A DNA stretch of 64,000 nucleotides from Paenibacillus tepidiphilus (GCF_008635795.1 NZ_VWRQ01000013.1:1-64000), one strand, 5' to 3'. Counted from the stretch's first letter, positions 46,854 through 55,831 are shown. The notes: a model not told the origin generated them from the letters alone. Numbers and translations are program-made.

Positions 46854-47597
46854 TCATCGCATCATTAATCCCATTTCTGCTGCATTTTCCTGCAAAACAA
46901 GCGCGTACTCCTCCAGCGTCTCGCGGGACAGCCTGCTAACGGGGCCCGAAAGTGAAAGCGCCGCCACCACATTGCCGCTGCGGCCAACGATCGGCACCGC
47001 CACCGCTGCCGCTCCCGGCTCCCGCTCCTCAAAGCTTGTGGCATAACCCCGCCGGGTAATTTCCTTAAGCTGCTCCATATAGGAGCTGCGGTCCACCGCC
47101 TCCGGCCATTCCGGATCAGCCAGCAGGCGGAGCTGCACATCCGTCGGTGCATAGGCGGCCAGCACCTTGCTGGACGCGCCTACAGACAGCGGCAGGCGGG
47201 CGCCGATCTGCGCCACCCGGCGGATGGCCTGATGGCTCTGCACCGCCTGGATGCGCACACGCTCCAGATCATCGCGCAGATACAGGCTCACCGTCTCGCC
47301 CAGCCGGTCGCGCAGCCGTTCCATCGCCGGCAGCAGCAGGGCTGCCGGTTCGTCCAGTGACGGAAGATGGGTCGTCAGTTCCCATATCCGGATCCCAAGC
47401 TGGTATTTATCGGTAGCCTCATTGCGCTGCAGAAAGCCTTTTTCCTCGAGTGTCGTCAGCAAACGGTGCACTGTGCTTTTATGTAAATTGATTCTGGCGG
47501 CAATCTCGGTCAGGCTTAAATCGCTTGCCTGTGTGAAGCAGAGCAATATATCAAGCGCACGCTCTACGGCGCGTACAGTCAGTTTACGGTCTTCCAT
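46854..47597 (-). CDS. IclR-family transcriptional regulator
   Basis: 247 aa. The N-terminal winged helix (AVERALDILLCFTQASDLSLTEIAARINLHKSTVHRLLTTL, shown in part) and the C-terminal ligand domain (about 75-245), with PLSVGASSKVLAAYAP and GAAAVAVPIVGRSG, match IclR regulators. GGGGAG precedes the ATG. Its promoter region has a palindrome with TATAAT inside it, fitting autoregulation. The acnA leader carries the same palindrome, so acnA is a predicted target. Confidence 0.93.
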   Translation of the reverse strand: MEDRKLTVRAVERALDILLCFTQASDLSLTEIAARINLHKSTVHRLLTTLEEKGFLQRNEATDKYQLGIRIWELTTHLPSLDEPAALLLPAMERLRDRLGETVSLYLRDDLERVRIQAVQSHQAIRRVAQIGARLPLSVGASSKVLAAYAPTDVQLRLLADPEWPEAVDRSSYMEQLKEITRRGYATSFEEREPGAAAVAVPIVGRSGNVVAALSLSGPVSRLSRETLEEYALVLQENAAEMGLMMR

Positions 47598-47621
47598 AGC
47601 TATCTCCCCTTACCGTTTCCT

Positions 47622-47638
47622 GTTTCATTATATGAAAC
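47622..47638. promoter_or_regulatory. Predicted IclR autoregulatory operator over the -10
   Basis: GTTTCAT-TAT-ATGAAAC, 25 bp upstream of the iclR-type start. On the minus strand it contains TATAAT (47627-47632), the likely -10 of that gene; a TTGTAA lies 19 bp upstream of it. It has the same GTTTCA-N5-TGAAAC architecture as 42026-42042. Confidence 0.6.
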
Positions 47639-47820
47639 TCGGTTACAATATTTACAACTCTATCTTAGAGCAAAACTCCGAGAAAAGTCCAGTCTGTTCA
47701 AGGAAACGGAAATGGCTGGAACGCATTTTACAGTTCGATTACAAAAGCGGCGAATCCGTTGACTTTGCCTTGGTCTCACCCTACGATTAAATATATAAAC
47801 TATTTACTTGCTTATGTCAG

Positions 47821-47990
47821 AGTTTTGTACGAAGTCAATCAGGACGCCGATGCTCACAAAACCAAGCCTATGCTTCCGATGCAAGTTTTGTACGATGTCA
47901 ACCAGGACGCCGATGCTCACAAAACTAAGCTTATGCTTCCGATGCAAGTTTTGTACGAAGTCAACCAGGACGCCGATGCTCACAAAACTT
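47821..47990. repeat. 63-bp direct repeat, 2.7 copies
   Basis: Units start with AGTTTTGTACGA at 47821, 47884 and 47947. Each unit carries an inverted repeat, AGTTTTGT ... ACAAAACT (the first copy slightly degraded), so each may form a hairpin. Since 63 is a multiple of three, one frame reads as a 21-residue repeat, but there is no ribosome site or domain to support a gene. The array ends 15 bp before the hydrolase start. The rest of 47639-47820 shows nothing clear. Confidence 0.9.
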
Positions 47991-48005
47991 TGAGGAGTGG
48001 ACCTT

Positions 48006-49022
48006 ATGGATTTGGCTACAACCCGAACCGGCGCGCCGGTCTCACCAAACTCTGAGGAGCAAAGTCCCGGCGCACCGCTGCTCTCCCTGCGGATGATCCG
48101 CTTTAAACATATCGCTCTATCCCTGCTGCTGTCGGTCTTTTTCTTTTTTGCCTTCTGCTTTCTCGCACTGCATGCCTATATCGCCTGGGTGCTGTCCAAT
48201 CCGACAGTGGCCCCGCTGTACTCCACTCCCTATCTGGCCAAGGGCCTTGAATATGAGGAGGTCGCCTTTCCGGCGCTGGATGGCAGCCGTACCATGCAGG
48301 GCTGGTATATTCCCGCCGCAGGCTCAAGCAAAACGATCGTGTTCAGCCACGGCTACGGCGCCAACCGCGAAGAGACCTGGGTACCGATGTATGATCTCGC
48401 CCATTATGCGCATACCCTCAATTACAATGTGGTGATGTTCGACTACAGCTTTGCGGCCCAGACCAATAAAGATGTAGCAACCGGGGGCAAAAAAGAATCC
48501 CAGCAGCTTCTCGGCGCCATCAAGCTCGCCAAAGAACGCGGAGCGAAGGAAATCGTCGTTTGGGGCTTCTCGATGGGTGCAGGCACCGCGCTTCAGGCCG
48601 GTCTTGTGACCAAGGATGTGGATGCCATGATTCTCGACAGCACCTTTCTGCTGGAGCCCGACACACTGTATCATAATATCCGGCAAAATATTAACCTGCC
48701 CCGTCATCCCTCCCTGGAGATTATGGAGCTTCTGTTTCCGGTGCTGAACGGCACCGGGCTGGATCAGATTCCTTACGCCAAGGTAAAAGCGATGGACTAT
48801 CCGTTCCCGGTCCTGTTCATGCACGGCACGCAGGATGACAAAGCCCCTTATCCGATTGCCGAGGAGCTGGCAGCAAACCAGAGCAATCCGTATTCTGATT
48901 CCTGGATTGTGAAGGACAGCCATCATGAGCTGATCTTCCGCGAGCATCCGCGCGAGTATTTGCGGCGTGTCTCCGCCTTCCTCGGTAATGTGCAGGCGGC
49001 TGCGGAGCAAAAGAGCGAATAG
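48006..49022 (+). CDS. Membrane-anchored alpha/beta hydrolase
   Basis: 338 aa. One hydrophobic anchor helix (about 35-60) precedes an alpha/beta-hydrolase fold with the oxyanion block VFSHGYGANRE, nucleophile Ser in WGFSMGAG, Asp in MHGTQDD and His in DSHHELIF. It resembles the YqkD-type hydrolases of Bacillales. The substrate is unknown. GAGGAG lies 8 bp before the ATG at 48006. A 63-bp repeat array lies directly upstream. Confidence 0.87.
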   Translation: MDLATTRTGAPVSPNSEEQSPGAPLLSLRMIRFKHIALSLLLSVFFFFAFCFLALHAYIAWVLSNPTVAPLYSTPYLAKGLEYEEVAFPALDGSRTMQGWYIPAAGSSKTIVFSHGYGANREETWVPMYDLAHYAHTLNYNVVMFDYSFAAQTNKDVATGGKKESQQLLGAIKLAKERGAKEIVVWGFSMGAGTALQAGLVTKDVDAMILDSTFLLEPDTLYHNIRQNINLPRHPSLEIMELLFPVLNGTGLDQIPYAKVKAMDYPFPVLFMHGTQDDKAPYPIAEELAANQSNPYSDSWIVKDSHHELIFREHPREYLRRVSAFLGNVQAAAEQKSE

Positions 49023-49053
49023 TCTTGCCGGGGCACAACAATTCCGCCCTCCC

Positions 49054-49094
49054 AATAGCCCGGTGAACCCCCAATGGGGAATCGCCGGGCTATT
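49054..49094 (+). terminator. Terminator-like hairpin after the hydrolase gene
   Basis: AATAGCCCGG / CCGGGCTATT with an inner CCCCC/GGGG stem, 32 bp after the stop. The T tract is weak. Confidence 0.6.
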
Positions 49095-49207
49095 GCCATG
49101 TCCTTCCTGGTCAGGCCTAATTTCTGTGGGCCCTTACATTTCATAAGCCGCTTCTTGTGCACATATAATCAACCATTAAGCGATTATGACAGGAGGCTAT
49201 GCATGTA

Positions 49208-50359
49208 ATGGCATACGTTAACGGTCCTGCACTGCCGGTGCGGGCGCTGGAAGAGACGGTATTCTGGAAGCACCAGGAGAAAGAGCATACAGAGGTCATC
49301 AAGGCGGTTGTACCGCAGCTTGAAGCTCCCTATGTCAAATTGCTGGATGAATGGGCCGCCGTGCTGGGCGCAACCGAGCAGGCGGCCCGGCTGCTGCTCG
49401 GGGCGGCGCAGACGCAGCAGACCTCCGGACATCCGGGGCTGCAGTCAGGAGCGGAGCATCTCCTCCGGACAGCAGAGGCCCAGTCGCGGGAATTCATCCG
49501 GCAGCTGACAGCGCTGAAAGAAGCCAGCGCCGCCGTAAACGCCAGCCCGCTGGCGGGCGTTCTGCTGCTGCATATGATTCGCGAGTCCGAGCATTACATT
49601 GAGCATTTGAAGATTCTGGACCCCGGAGGGGTTAACCGTTCCACAGAAGCCGTTGGAGCGCTGCATCCTCCGGCTGAAGGCCTTGCGGATGCGCCTCCGG
49701 CAACCCCTCTCTCCGACGGCCGCGATCAAGGCGTGGTTCCCATAGGCGGGCATACCCTGCCGCCGCTGCCTTATCCTTACAATGCGCTCGAACCGTACAT
49801 TGACGAGAAGACCATGATCATTCACCACGACAAGCATCATCAAAGCTATGTAGACGGACTGAACAAGGCCGAGGTGAAGCTGGCCGAAGCGCGCAAGAGC
49901 GGCGACTTTGAGCTGGTGAAGCACTGGGAGCGCGAGCTGGCGTTTAACGGAGCAGGCCATTACCTGCACACCATCTTCTGGAACGAAATGTCGCCGCAGG
50001 GCGGAGGCCGGCCTACCGGCGCGCTGCTGGACGCCATAGAGCGCAGCTTCGGCAGCTACGATGCCTTCAAGGCACAGTTCAGCGAAGCGGCGAACAAGGT
50101 CGAAGGCGGCGGCTGGGCCATCCTGGTCTGGAGCCCGCGCAGCCGCCGGCTGGAAATACTGACCGCCGAGAAGCATCAGAACCTGTCGCAATGGGATGTC
50201 GTACCGCTACTGGCGCTCGATGTCTGGGAGCATGCCTACTATCTGAAGCATCAGAACAACCGGGCCGACTACATCAAGGACTGGTGGAAGGTCGTCAACT
50301 GGCCTTATGTTGCGGAGCGGTACGCTGCCGCGCGCAAGCTCGTCTGGCAGCCCTACTGA
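49208..50359 (+). CDS. Two-domain superoxide dismutase: helical N-terminal domain plus Fe/Mn-SOD
   Basis: 383 aa, nearly twice a normal SOD. Residues 1-140 are helical with EETVFWKHQEKEHTEV and HMIRESEHYIEHL, a spacing of Glu and His that resembles the metal-binding DUF2935/hemerythrin-like four-helix fold. A linker (about 145-180) leads to a complete Fe/Mn-SOD (about 183-383) with HHDKHHQSYVDGLN, GAGHYLHTIFW and LALDVWEHAYYL, which hold the three His and one Asp ligands. B. subtilis SodF has a shorter N-terminal extension. The ATG at 49208 follows AGGAGG by 11 bp; an ATG 9 bp earlier is too close. Confidence 0.88.
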   Translation: MAYVNGPALPVRALEETVFWKHQEKEHTEVIKAVVPQLEAPYVKLLDEWAAVLGATEQAARLLLGAAQTQQTSGHPGLQSGAEHLLRTAEAQSREFIRQLTALKEASAAVNASPLAGVLLLHMIRESEHYIEHLKILDPGGVNRSTEAVGALHPPAEGLADAPPATPLSDGRDQGVVPIGGHTLPPLPYPYNALEPYIDEKTMIIHHDKHHQSYVDGLNKAEVKLAEARKSGDFELVKHWERELAFNGAGHYLHTIFWNEMSPQGGGRPTGALLDAIERSFGSYDAFKAQFSEAANKVEGGGWAILVWSPRSRRLEILTAEKHQNLSQWDVVPLLALDVWEHAYYLKHQNNRADYIKDWWKVVNWPYVAERYAAARKLVWQPY

Positions 50360-50495
50360 AGAATCGCCGCTAACCGGTTCATTCCCTCCCCGTAAAATGA
50401 TGCTCGGCTAGATGGTAGAGTCTGCTGCTTTGCGGGAATGAGAACAAAGGGCGACAATGCCCCATCACCAGCCGCACCACGCCAGGTGATGGGCG

Positions 50496-50715
50496 GATGA
50501 TCGCTAAGCGGCGGAGTCTGGCTCTTGGGGGAGCCGTGAAGCTGGATCATCCCTCTCCTCACGGGGATGATCACTAAGCGGCGGAGCCTGGCTCTTGGCG
50601 GGGAGCCGTGAAACTGGATCATCCCCCCCTCACAAGGGATGATCACTAAGCGGCGGAGTCTGGCTCTTGGGGGAGGGCTCGAGAGCTGGATCATCCCTCT
50701 CCCCACAAGGGATGA
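50496..50715. repeat. 70-73-bp tandem repeat, 3 units with hairpins
   Basis: Units begin GATGATC at 50496, 50566 and 50638, and a fourth start is at 50711. Unit junctions fold as GATCATCCC ... GGGATGATC stems. There is no gene between 50360 and 51286, where only this array, the arrays described next and a terminator are seen. Confidence 0.85.
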
Positions 50716-50744
50716 TCGGCTGAGGTACAAGTTCAAGTACTTTA

Positions 50745-50945
50745 TGTGAGCCGCTAGTTGGATTTTCGCCATCTAATTTCACTGCAAACTGCCTGATGAG
50801 AGTAACTAAGTGGATATCAGCCAACTAATTTACCCGTTTTCGCCCAACAGGCAGCCAGAGGCTCGGATTAAGTAGCGAATATCCAACTAAACCTCCAAAA
50901 ACGCACAAAACAGCTAAATTAAGTGGCGGAAATCAAACTAGCTCC
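50745..50945. repeat. Degenerate palindromic repeats (TTAGTTGG ... CCAACTAA type)
   Basis: Four degenerate elements occur at about 50753-50778, 50805-50832, 50867-50900 and 50916-50942. Each has an arm like AAGTGG or TAGTTGG and a partner CCAACTAA or similar. They look like one short interspersed palindrome family in different states of decay. Confidence 0.55.
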
Positions 50946-51045
50946 CTTGTCAGCGAAGGAATGACGCCCGGCAAAGCCAGATTGCCCCAATTAGAGTGAA
51001 GCGCATTGATAAGCAAAACTATGTCGTGCGCTATAACCAAACCAC

Positions 51046-51225
51046 CGTCACACTATGTACCGTACTCTGCAAGCAAACAAAGAGCCCATCGTCACACTAT
51101 GTACCGTACTCTGCAAGCAATCAGCGCGCCCATCGTCACACTATGTACCGCGCTCCGCAAGCAATCAGCGCGCCCCCCGTCACGGCATGTGCCGCGCTCT
51201 GCAAACAGGCAAAGAGCCCTTCATC
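51046..51225. repeat. 44-bp tandem repeat, about 4 units
   Basis: Units begin CGTCACACTATGTACCG at 51046, 51090 and 51134, with a diverged copy at 51178 and a partial fifth near 51222. The period is exactly 44 bp. No coding signal is seen. Confidence 0.88.
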
Positions 51226-51246
51226 ACTGGTGAAGAAGGGCTCTTG
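51213..51246 (-). terminator. Terminator of folE
   Basis: GAGCCCTTC(a)TCAC / GTGA(a)GAAGGGCTC has CTCTTT after it on the minus strand, about 40 bp after the folE stop. The array of 44-bp repeats runs into it. Confidence 0.75.
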
Positions 51247-51286
51247 CTTATAATGCCGGCCTTGGCGGCGGGGTACGCCGCGGCGC

Positions 51287-51880
51287 CTATTCCTTGATCA
51301 AAGCCAGAAACTCCGCGCGCGCCGCAGCGTCTTCGCGGAAGGTGCCTCTGGCTGCCATAGTAACCGTCTTGCTGCCGGGCTTCTTGACCCCGCGCGCGCA
51401 CATGCACAGATGCTCGCCTTCGACAACGACCATGACCCCGTGCGGGTTCAGCACCTCGGTCATAATGTCCGCGATCTGCGCCGTGATGCGCTCCTGCACC
51501 TGCAGCCGCCGGCTGACCGCTTCCACGAGCCGCGCCAGCTTGCTCAGCCCGGCGATCCGTCCGCTCGGCACATAGCCGATGTGCACCTTGCCGAAGAACG
51601 GCGCCATGTGATGCTCGCATTGGCTGTAATAAACAATATCTTTTACAATAACCAGCTCTTCATGAGACTCGTCAAAGGTAACGCCGAGCGCCTCACGGGG
51701 ATCTATGGAGTAACCGCCAAAAATCTCTTCGTACATCCGTGTAACCCGAGCCGGCGTCTCCAGTAATCCTTCGCGGCTGGTATCCTCACCGATTAACGCC
51801 AGTATCTTCTCAACATGATACTCAATCTGCTCACGGTTCGACGCAACCTTACCGTTCCTGTAATCCTTAGTGCCCCCCAT
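51287..51880 (-). CDS. folE: GTP cyclohydrolase I
   Basis: 197 aa, full length. Zinc and catalytic residues are present: CEHHMAPFFGKVHIGY and CMCARGVKKPGSKTV, with FDESHEELVIVKD. It makes dihydroneopterin triphosphate, the first step to folate and also a precursor of queuosine. It lies near queG, the last step of queuosine synthesis. GGGGGAGG precedes the ATG. Confidence 0.97.
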   Translation of the reverse strand: MGGTKDYRNGKVASNREQIEYHVEKILALIGEDTSREGLLETPARVTRMYEEIFGGYSIDPREALGVTFDESHEELVIVKDIVYYSQCEHHMAPFFGKVHIGYVPSGRIAGLSKLARLVEAVSRRLQVQERITAQIADIMTEVLNPHGVMVVVEGEHLCMCARGVKKPGSKTVTMAARGTFREDAAARAEFLALIKE

Positions 51881-51927
51881 GAAACCTCCCCCTTGCGGGC
51901 CCTCCTGCTCTGTCTGGAGCGGGCTCT

Positions 51928-52182
51928 CTATTTAGTCTTGCGTTGTTTGCCGCCCTTGGCCGCAGGCGGACGCCCGCCGCCCATATTGCCATTCTTCATC
52001 ATCTGCTGGGCGCGCTGCATCTGCTTTCCGTTCAGATTATAGCCCATCTGCTTAGCAACCTTCTGAAGCATTTCCGGATCATTCTGCATCGATGTCATTT
52101 GTCTGCGCAGATACCATACCCCAATCAGAAATCCGCCGATCAGACCTACAACAAGCGTTATTATAGGCAATGCAATATCCAT
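51928..52182 (-). CDS. YneF-family (UPF0154) small membrane protein
   Basis: 84 aa with an N-terminal membrane helix (about 5-26) followed by RRQMTSMQNDPEMLQKVAKQMGYNLNGKQ (partly quoted here as RRQM, NDPEML, QMGYNLN), matching the UPF0154 pattern, and a Gly/Lys-rich tail. Function not established. GAGGTGG precedes the ATG. Confidence 0.85.
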   Translation of the reverse strand: MDIALPIITLVVGLIGGFLIGVWYLRRQMTSMQNDPEMLQKVAKQMGYNLNGKQMQRAQQMMKNGNMGGGRPPAAKGGKQRKTK

Positions 52183-52288
52183 GTGTAATCCACCTCTGTG
52201 CTCGTTTATATGCGGCGCTCCGCAAGCAGGCGCGCGAATCTATCATAGCATTTCATTAACTGGACAGCAATTGGCAATTCTGTACGTT

Positions 52289-52834
52289 TCAGAACAGCAG
52301 AGCGCCGCCCCGGACCGCTTCCAGCTGCAGCAAAGTCTCCTTGATACCAAGCCCTCCGCCGTAGCCGACCATCTGGCCTCCGGCGCCGATCACACGGTGG
52401 CACGGAACGATAACCGGTACCGGATTGCGGTTATTGGCACCGCCTACCGCGCGCACTGCCTTGGGGTTGCCGATCCGGACAGCGATATCCTTATAGGAGA
52501 CCGTGTCTCCATAAGGAATATCCAGCAGCGCCTCCCATACCCGCAGCTGAAAGTCTGTGCCGCGCATATCCAGCGGAAGGCTGAACTCCACCAGCTCGCC
52601 GGCAAAATAAGCCTCCAGCTGCCGCCGGAATTCATCCAGCTGAAGCTCGCTCTCCCGCAGCGCCGCGCCGCCGAAATGGTCTGCGAACCATCTTTCCAGC
52701 CTGTTACAGCTAGTGGCCGCATCGCCGAACTCGACCTGGCACAGTCCCGTCCCGGTTGCGAACAGCGTCAGCGGGCCGATCGGAGTATGCTTCATTTCAC
52801 TATAGTAGATTTCTTGCACGCCTGAATTGTTCAT
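52289..52834 (-). CDS. ogt: Methylated-DNA-protein-cysteine methyltransferase
   Basis: 181 aa, full length, with the alkyl acceptor Cys in IVPCHRVIGAGG and the DNA-binding helix around NPKAVRAVGGANNRNP. It repairs O6-alkylguanine by one-way transfer to its own cysteine. It overlaps queG by 4 bp and is translated after it. Annotated as Ogt-type because there is no Ada domain. Confidence 0.95.
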   Translation of the reverse strand: MNNSGVQEIYYSEMKHTPIGPLTLFATGTGLCQVEFGDAATSCNRLERWFADHFGGAALRESELQLDEFRRQLEAYFAGELVEFSLPLDMRGTDFQLRVWEALLDIPYGDTVSYKDIAVRIGNPKAVRAVGGANNRNPVPVIVPCHRVIGAGGQMVGYGGGLGIKETLLQLEAVRGGALLF

Positions 52835-54042
52835 TTCCGAACCTTCTCCTCCCGCCCGTCCGGCTGCTCCGGCCCCTCCAGCTTCTTCAGCGCACTGTGC
52901 AGCAGCTTGAGGGCCTCTCCGTCCTCTTCCCGCTCCGCAGCCTGCCGCAGAGCCGCCAGCGCCTCGCTGCCGCCGATGCGGCCAAGCGCCCAGGCGGCGG
53001 TGCCGCGCATCTCCGGCCGCGGATCGCGCAGCAGAATCTCCGTCAGCTTCGGTACGGCGACGGGATCGCGGAAGTTACCCAGCGCGATGACGGCATTGCG
53101 CTGGATCGGTTTTTTGCCGCGCCAGGCCGCCGAGCTGTTGCCGAATTTCTCCTTGAACTCACGGTTACTGAGGTCCAGAATCGGCAGAAGCAGCGGCTTG
53201 ACCACCTCCGGATCGGGCAGCAGCTCCGGACGGTGATTCCAGTTCTTGCCCCGGTTATGCGGGCAGACGATCTGGCAGGTATCGCAGCCGTACAGCCGGT
53301 TGCCGATCTTGGTCATGTACTCCTCACTCAGGAAGCCCTTGGTCTGGGTGAGATAAGAGATACATGCCTGGGCATTAAGCTGGCCCGGGCCGACCAGGGC
53401 TCCGGTAGGACAAGCGTCGATGCACTTGGTGCATTCTCCGCAGCCCTCCTCAACCGGAAGATCCGGCGAAAAGGGAATGTTCGTCACCATCTCGCCCAGA
53501 TAGATCCATGAGCCCCACTCCGGCGAAATGATCGCGCAGTTCTTGCCGCTGAAGCCGATGCCCGCCCGTTCGGCAACGGCCCGGTCCACCAGCACGCCCG
53601 TGTCGACCATGCTCTCCAGCATAGCCTCCGGCACACGCTCGCGGATGAAGCGTTCCAGCTTCTCCAGCGCCTCCCGCAGCACCTGATGATAATCCCGGCC
53701 CCAGGAGGCGCGGGCGAGAATGCCTCGTCGTTCCCCGGGCCCCGACTTAGGCGGGTCCTCCATCTTGGAGGGATACGCTACCGCGACGGCAATAATCGAG
53801 CGCGCTTCACCGCCTTGCAGCGCAGGAATCGTCCGCTTGTCCAAATCCGGCTCCTCAAAGCCGGAGTCATAGCCTTTGTCGCGGTGATCCTGCAGCAAGC
53901 TTTTTAAATATAAAAACGGCTCCGCAGTGGCGAACCCGATATCGTCGATACCGAGCTCGCCTGCGGCAGCCTTGATTTCAGCCTTCAGCCCATCCCACTT
54001 GGAAGGCGGGGGAGCATAGAATGACTGCGTTGTAAGGTTCAT
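52831..54042 (-). CDS. queG: Epoxyqueuosine reductase
   Basis: 403 aa. The cobalamin-binding reductase domain has DTGVLVDRAVAERAG. Two 4Fe-4S motifs follow (GCGECTKCIDACPTGAL and GCDTCQIVCPHNRG), then a C-terminal HEAT-repeat domain (about 305-395). It reduces epoxyqueuosine to queuosine in tRNA, using cobalamin. AAGGAGAGG precedes the ATG. It is coupled to ogt. Confidence 0.95.
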   Translation of the reverse strand: MNLTTQSFYAPPPSKWDGLKAEIKAAAGELGIDDIGFATAEPFLYLKSLLQDHRDKGYDSGFEEPDLDKRTIPALQGGEARSIIAVAVAYPSKMEDPPKSGPGERRGILARASWGRDYHQVLREALEKLERFIRERVPEAMLESMVDTGVLVDRAVAERAGIGFSGKNCAIISPEWGSWIYLGEMVTNIPFSPDLPVEEGCGECTKCIDACPTGALVGPGQLNAQACISYLTQTKGFLSEEYMTKIGNRLYGCDTCQIVCPHNRGKNWNHRPELLPDPEVVKPLLLPILDLSNREFKEKFGNSSAAWRGKKPIQRNAVIALGNFRDPVAVPKLTEILLRDPRPEMRGTAAWALGRIGGSEALAALRQAAEREEDGEALKLLHSALKKLEGPEQPDGREEKVRK

Positions 54043-54081
54043 TTCCGCCTCTCCTTGCTATTAAAACTGTCTTGCAGACGC

Positions 54082-54672
54082 CTATAGCCCATGCAGCTTC
54101 GAGAACGGCCACCAGATGAACAGCGCCTTGCCGACAATGCTCACCTTCGGGACGGAACCGAAATACCGGCTGTCCTTGCTGGCCCCGGCGTGACGGTTAT
54201 CGCCCATCACAAAATATTCTCCTGCGCTCACAGTCACTTCCGCGAAATCCGCATCTTCAATTTCCGTATCAATGTAGGGCTCCGGAACCAGGGTGCCGTT
54301 AACATACAGCTTATGGTCCTTAACGGCCACAATATCGCCGGGTATACCGACCACCCGCTTGACGAGATACTCCTTGCGGTCTAGACCGGTACTGGGATCA
54401 TGCAGCACGACTACATCGCCGCGGTGGGGGCCGGTGAATTGCAGGGAGATTTTGCTGATCAGCAGCTTCTCGCCCTCCAGCAGCGTAGGCTGCATAGACT
54501 GGCCCACCACGGTGGAAATATTAAATACATATATATTAAGCAGCGACATCAGCGCAAATACGAGTACAGCCGTTATTCCGAAATCCCGCAGTTCCACAAG
54601 CCAGCTTCTTCTGCGTCCCCTCCGGGTGCCCCCGTGCGTGCGGGAGCGGTATCGCTGTTTGCGGCTGCGCAT
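54082..54672 (-). CDS. Type I signal peptidase
   Basis: 196 aa. A basic N-terminus (13 Arg/Lys in the first 22 residues) and one membrane helix (about 32-50) precede the catalytic domain with Ser59 (GQSMQPTL), Lys105 (KRVVGIPGD) and the GDNR box. It removes signal peptides outside the membrane. Two starts are plausible: ATG at 54672 with GAAGGAG 5-7 bp upstream (chosen) and ATG at 54699 with a closer AAGGTGG. The 54673-54933 gap holds no further gene. Confidence 0.92.
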   Translation of the reverse strand: MRSRKQRYRSRTHGGTRRGRRRSWLVELRDFGITAVLVFALMSLLNIYVFNISTVVGQSMQPTLLEGEKLLISKISLQFTGPHRGDVVVLHDPSTGLDRKEYLVKRVVGIPGDIVAVKDHKLYVNGTLVPEPYIDTEIEDADFAEVTVSAGEYFVMGDNRHAGASKDSRYFGSVPKVSIVGKALFIWWPFSKLHGL

Positions 54673-54933
54673 GAAATCTCCTTCATACCCGCTGTTCATA
54701 GGCCACCTTCTCGGCTTCACTTGGACTTGTATAATCGTCCTAACAATAGAAAAGCATATCTCCCGGCCATTTGCAACGGACAACGGAGAGATATGCTTAG
54801 TATAATGGATCTGACCCTTGGGGTCGCTATCGTTCTCTATTCTGGATTAAAACAAAACGTGCGTAGCACCCTGCATTCACCGCGTACGGATTAGCAGATG
54901 TTTCCGCTTTCGTCAGTACGAATCAAGCTGTGT

Positions 54934-55353
54934 TTAACCGACGATGCTGAGCTTACGTACCGATTTGAAAATATGGTTCTCGTCGTAGCCCATAGCTTCG
55001 TACAGCGGCAAAGCGAAAGAATTATGCTCGTCAACCGCTACATAAATACCGCTGACCTTGCGCGCCTGAAATCTGCTCTCCATCGCACTTACCAGACTAC
55101 GGCCGATTCCTCTGCGGCGATAATCGGGATGGATGGCAATCCGGAAATAACAGCCATGATTCTTCTCGATCGTACCAATCAGCGCTCCGACAATCTCTTC
55201 ATCTTCCTCAGCGACCACGATGAGATCGGAATCCCATGACAGCTGCCGGGAGAAAGGCTCCATTGTGCTCTCGAAACATTCTTCGGACAAGGCGGTCTGC
55301 AGCAGTTCAGTTACAGGAGTAACGTCGCTTAATTGAAAGGAACGAACGTGCAT
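54934..55353 (-). CDS. GNAT-family N-acetyltransferase
   Basis: 139 aa with the acetyl-CoA-binding pattern IAIHPDYRRRGIGRSLVSAM and the usual C-terminal ALPLYEAMGY. The single domain is complete. The acceptor is unknown. AAAAGGGAGA precedes the ATG. Confidence 0.92.
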   Translation of the reverse strand: MHVRSFQLSDVTPVTELLQTALSEECFESTMEPFSRQLSWDSDLIVVAEEDEEIVGALIGTIEKNHGCYFRIAIHPDYRRRGIGRSLVSAMESRFQARKVSGIYVAVDEHNSFALPLYEAMGYDENHIFKSVRKLSIVG

Positions 55354-55831
55354 TCTTTAAATCTCCCTTTTCTATGGCTTGGATTTTACAAAAAGAAGGA
55401 GTTCCCGTAACAGTTAAATGAGGAAAAAAGAATAAAAAACCGAGGAATACCCGCTTTTATCTCTATTAAAGCACACTTTTCTCGCGTTATCACCATTTTT
55501 CTTTAGAAAGCGCTTTATATGAAGCGTTTTCAATGAATATGTTTGCAGAATTTCTTGTTTAAGTAAAAAATAGAGGGATAGGCAAACCGTATTTTTGGCA
55601 TATTACAATTTTACACGGGTTTAACACTCTCCGTAAGCTTCAGTGGATGGTAACTTTACAAACACTTATGTTTGTTTAGTGTTGCATTATTGTTCCAGAT
55701 ACGGTTTAATAAGAGTAGCTTATCGGGTACATATTTAGGTAGGCCATCTCGGCAATAAGGGATTTTGAATGCCCCTGCGGCCAAAATTCTTTATCTATAC
55801 AAATTCCAATAAACTCAGGAGGGATTTTTCC
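55354..55831. promoter_or_regulatory. Long AT-rich control region of sodA
   Basis: There is no gene in this 478-bp gap. It holds a likely sodA promoter (TTGCAT near 55683 with TTTAAT 17 bp later), an inverted repeat AACACT ... AGTGTT at about 55660-55685 over the -35 side, and two adjacent cre-like words (GAAAGCGCTTT and GAAGCGTTTTC, 55505-55532), each imperfect. CcpA control is therefore only a possibility. Confidence 0.45.

Noticed and set aside
47759..48055. 98-aa frame with 21-residue repeats (VLYEVNQDADAHKT type)
   Set aside because: The repeat period is a multiple of three so the frame is open by default; no ribosome site, and it overlaps the start of the real hydrolase gene.
50353..50772. 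139-aa minus-strand frame with repeated PPRARLRRLVIIP
   Set aside because: Pure product of the 70-73-bp repeat; no start signal or domain.
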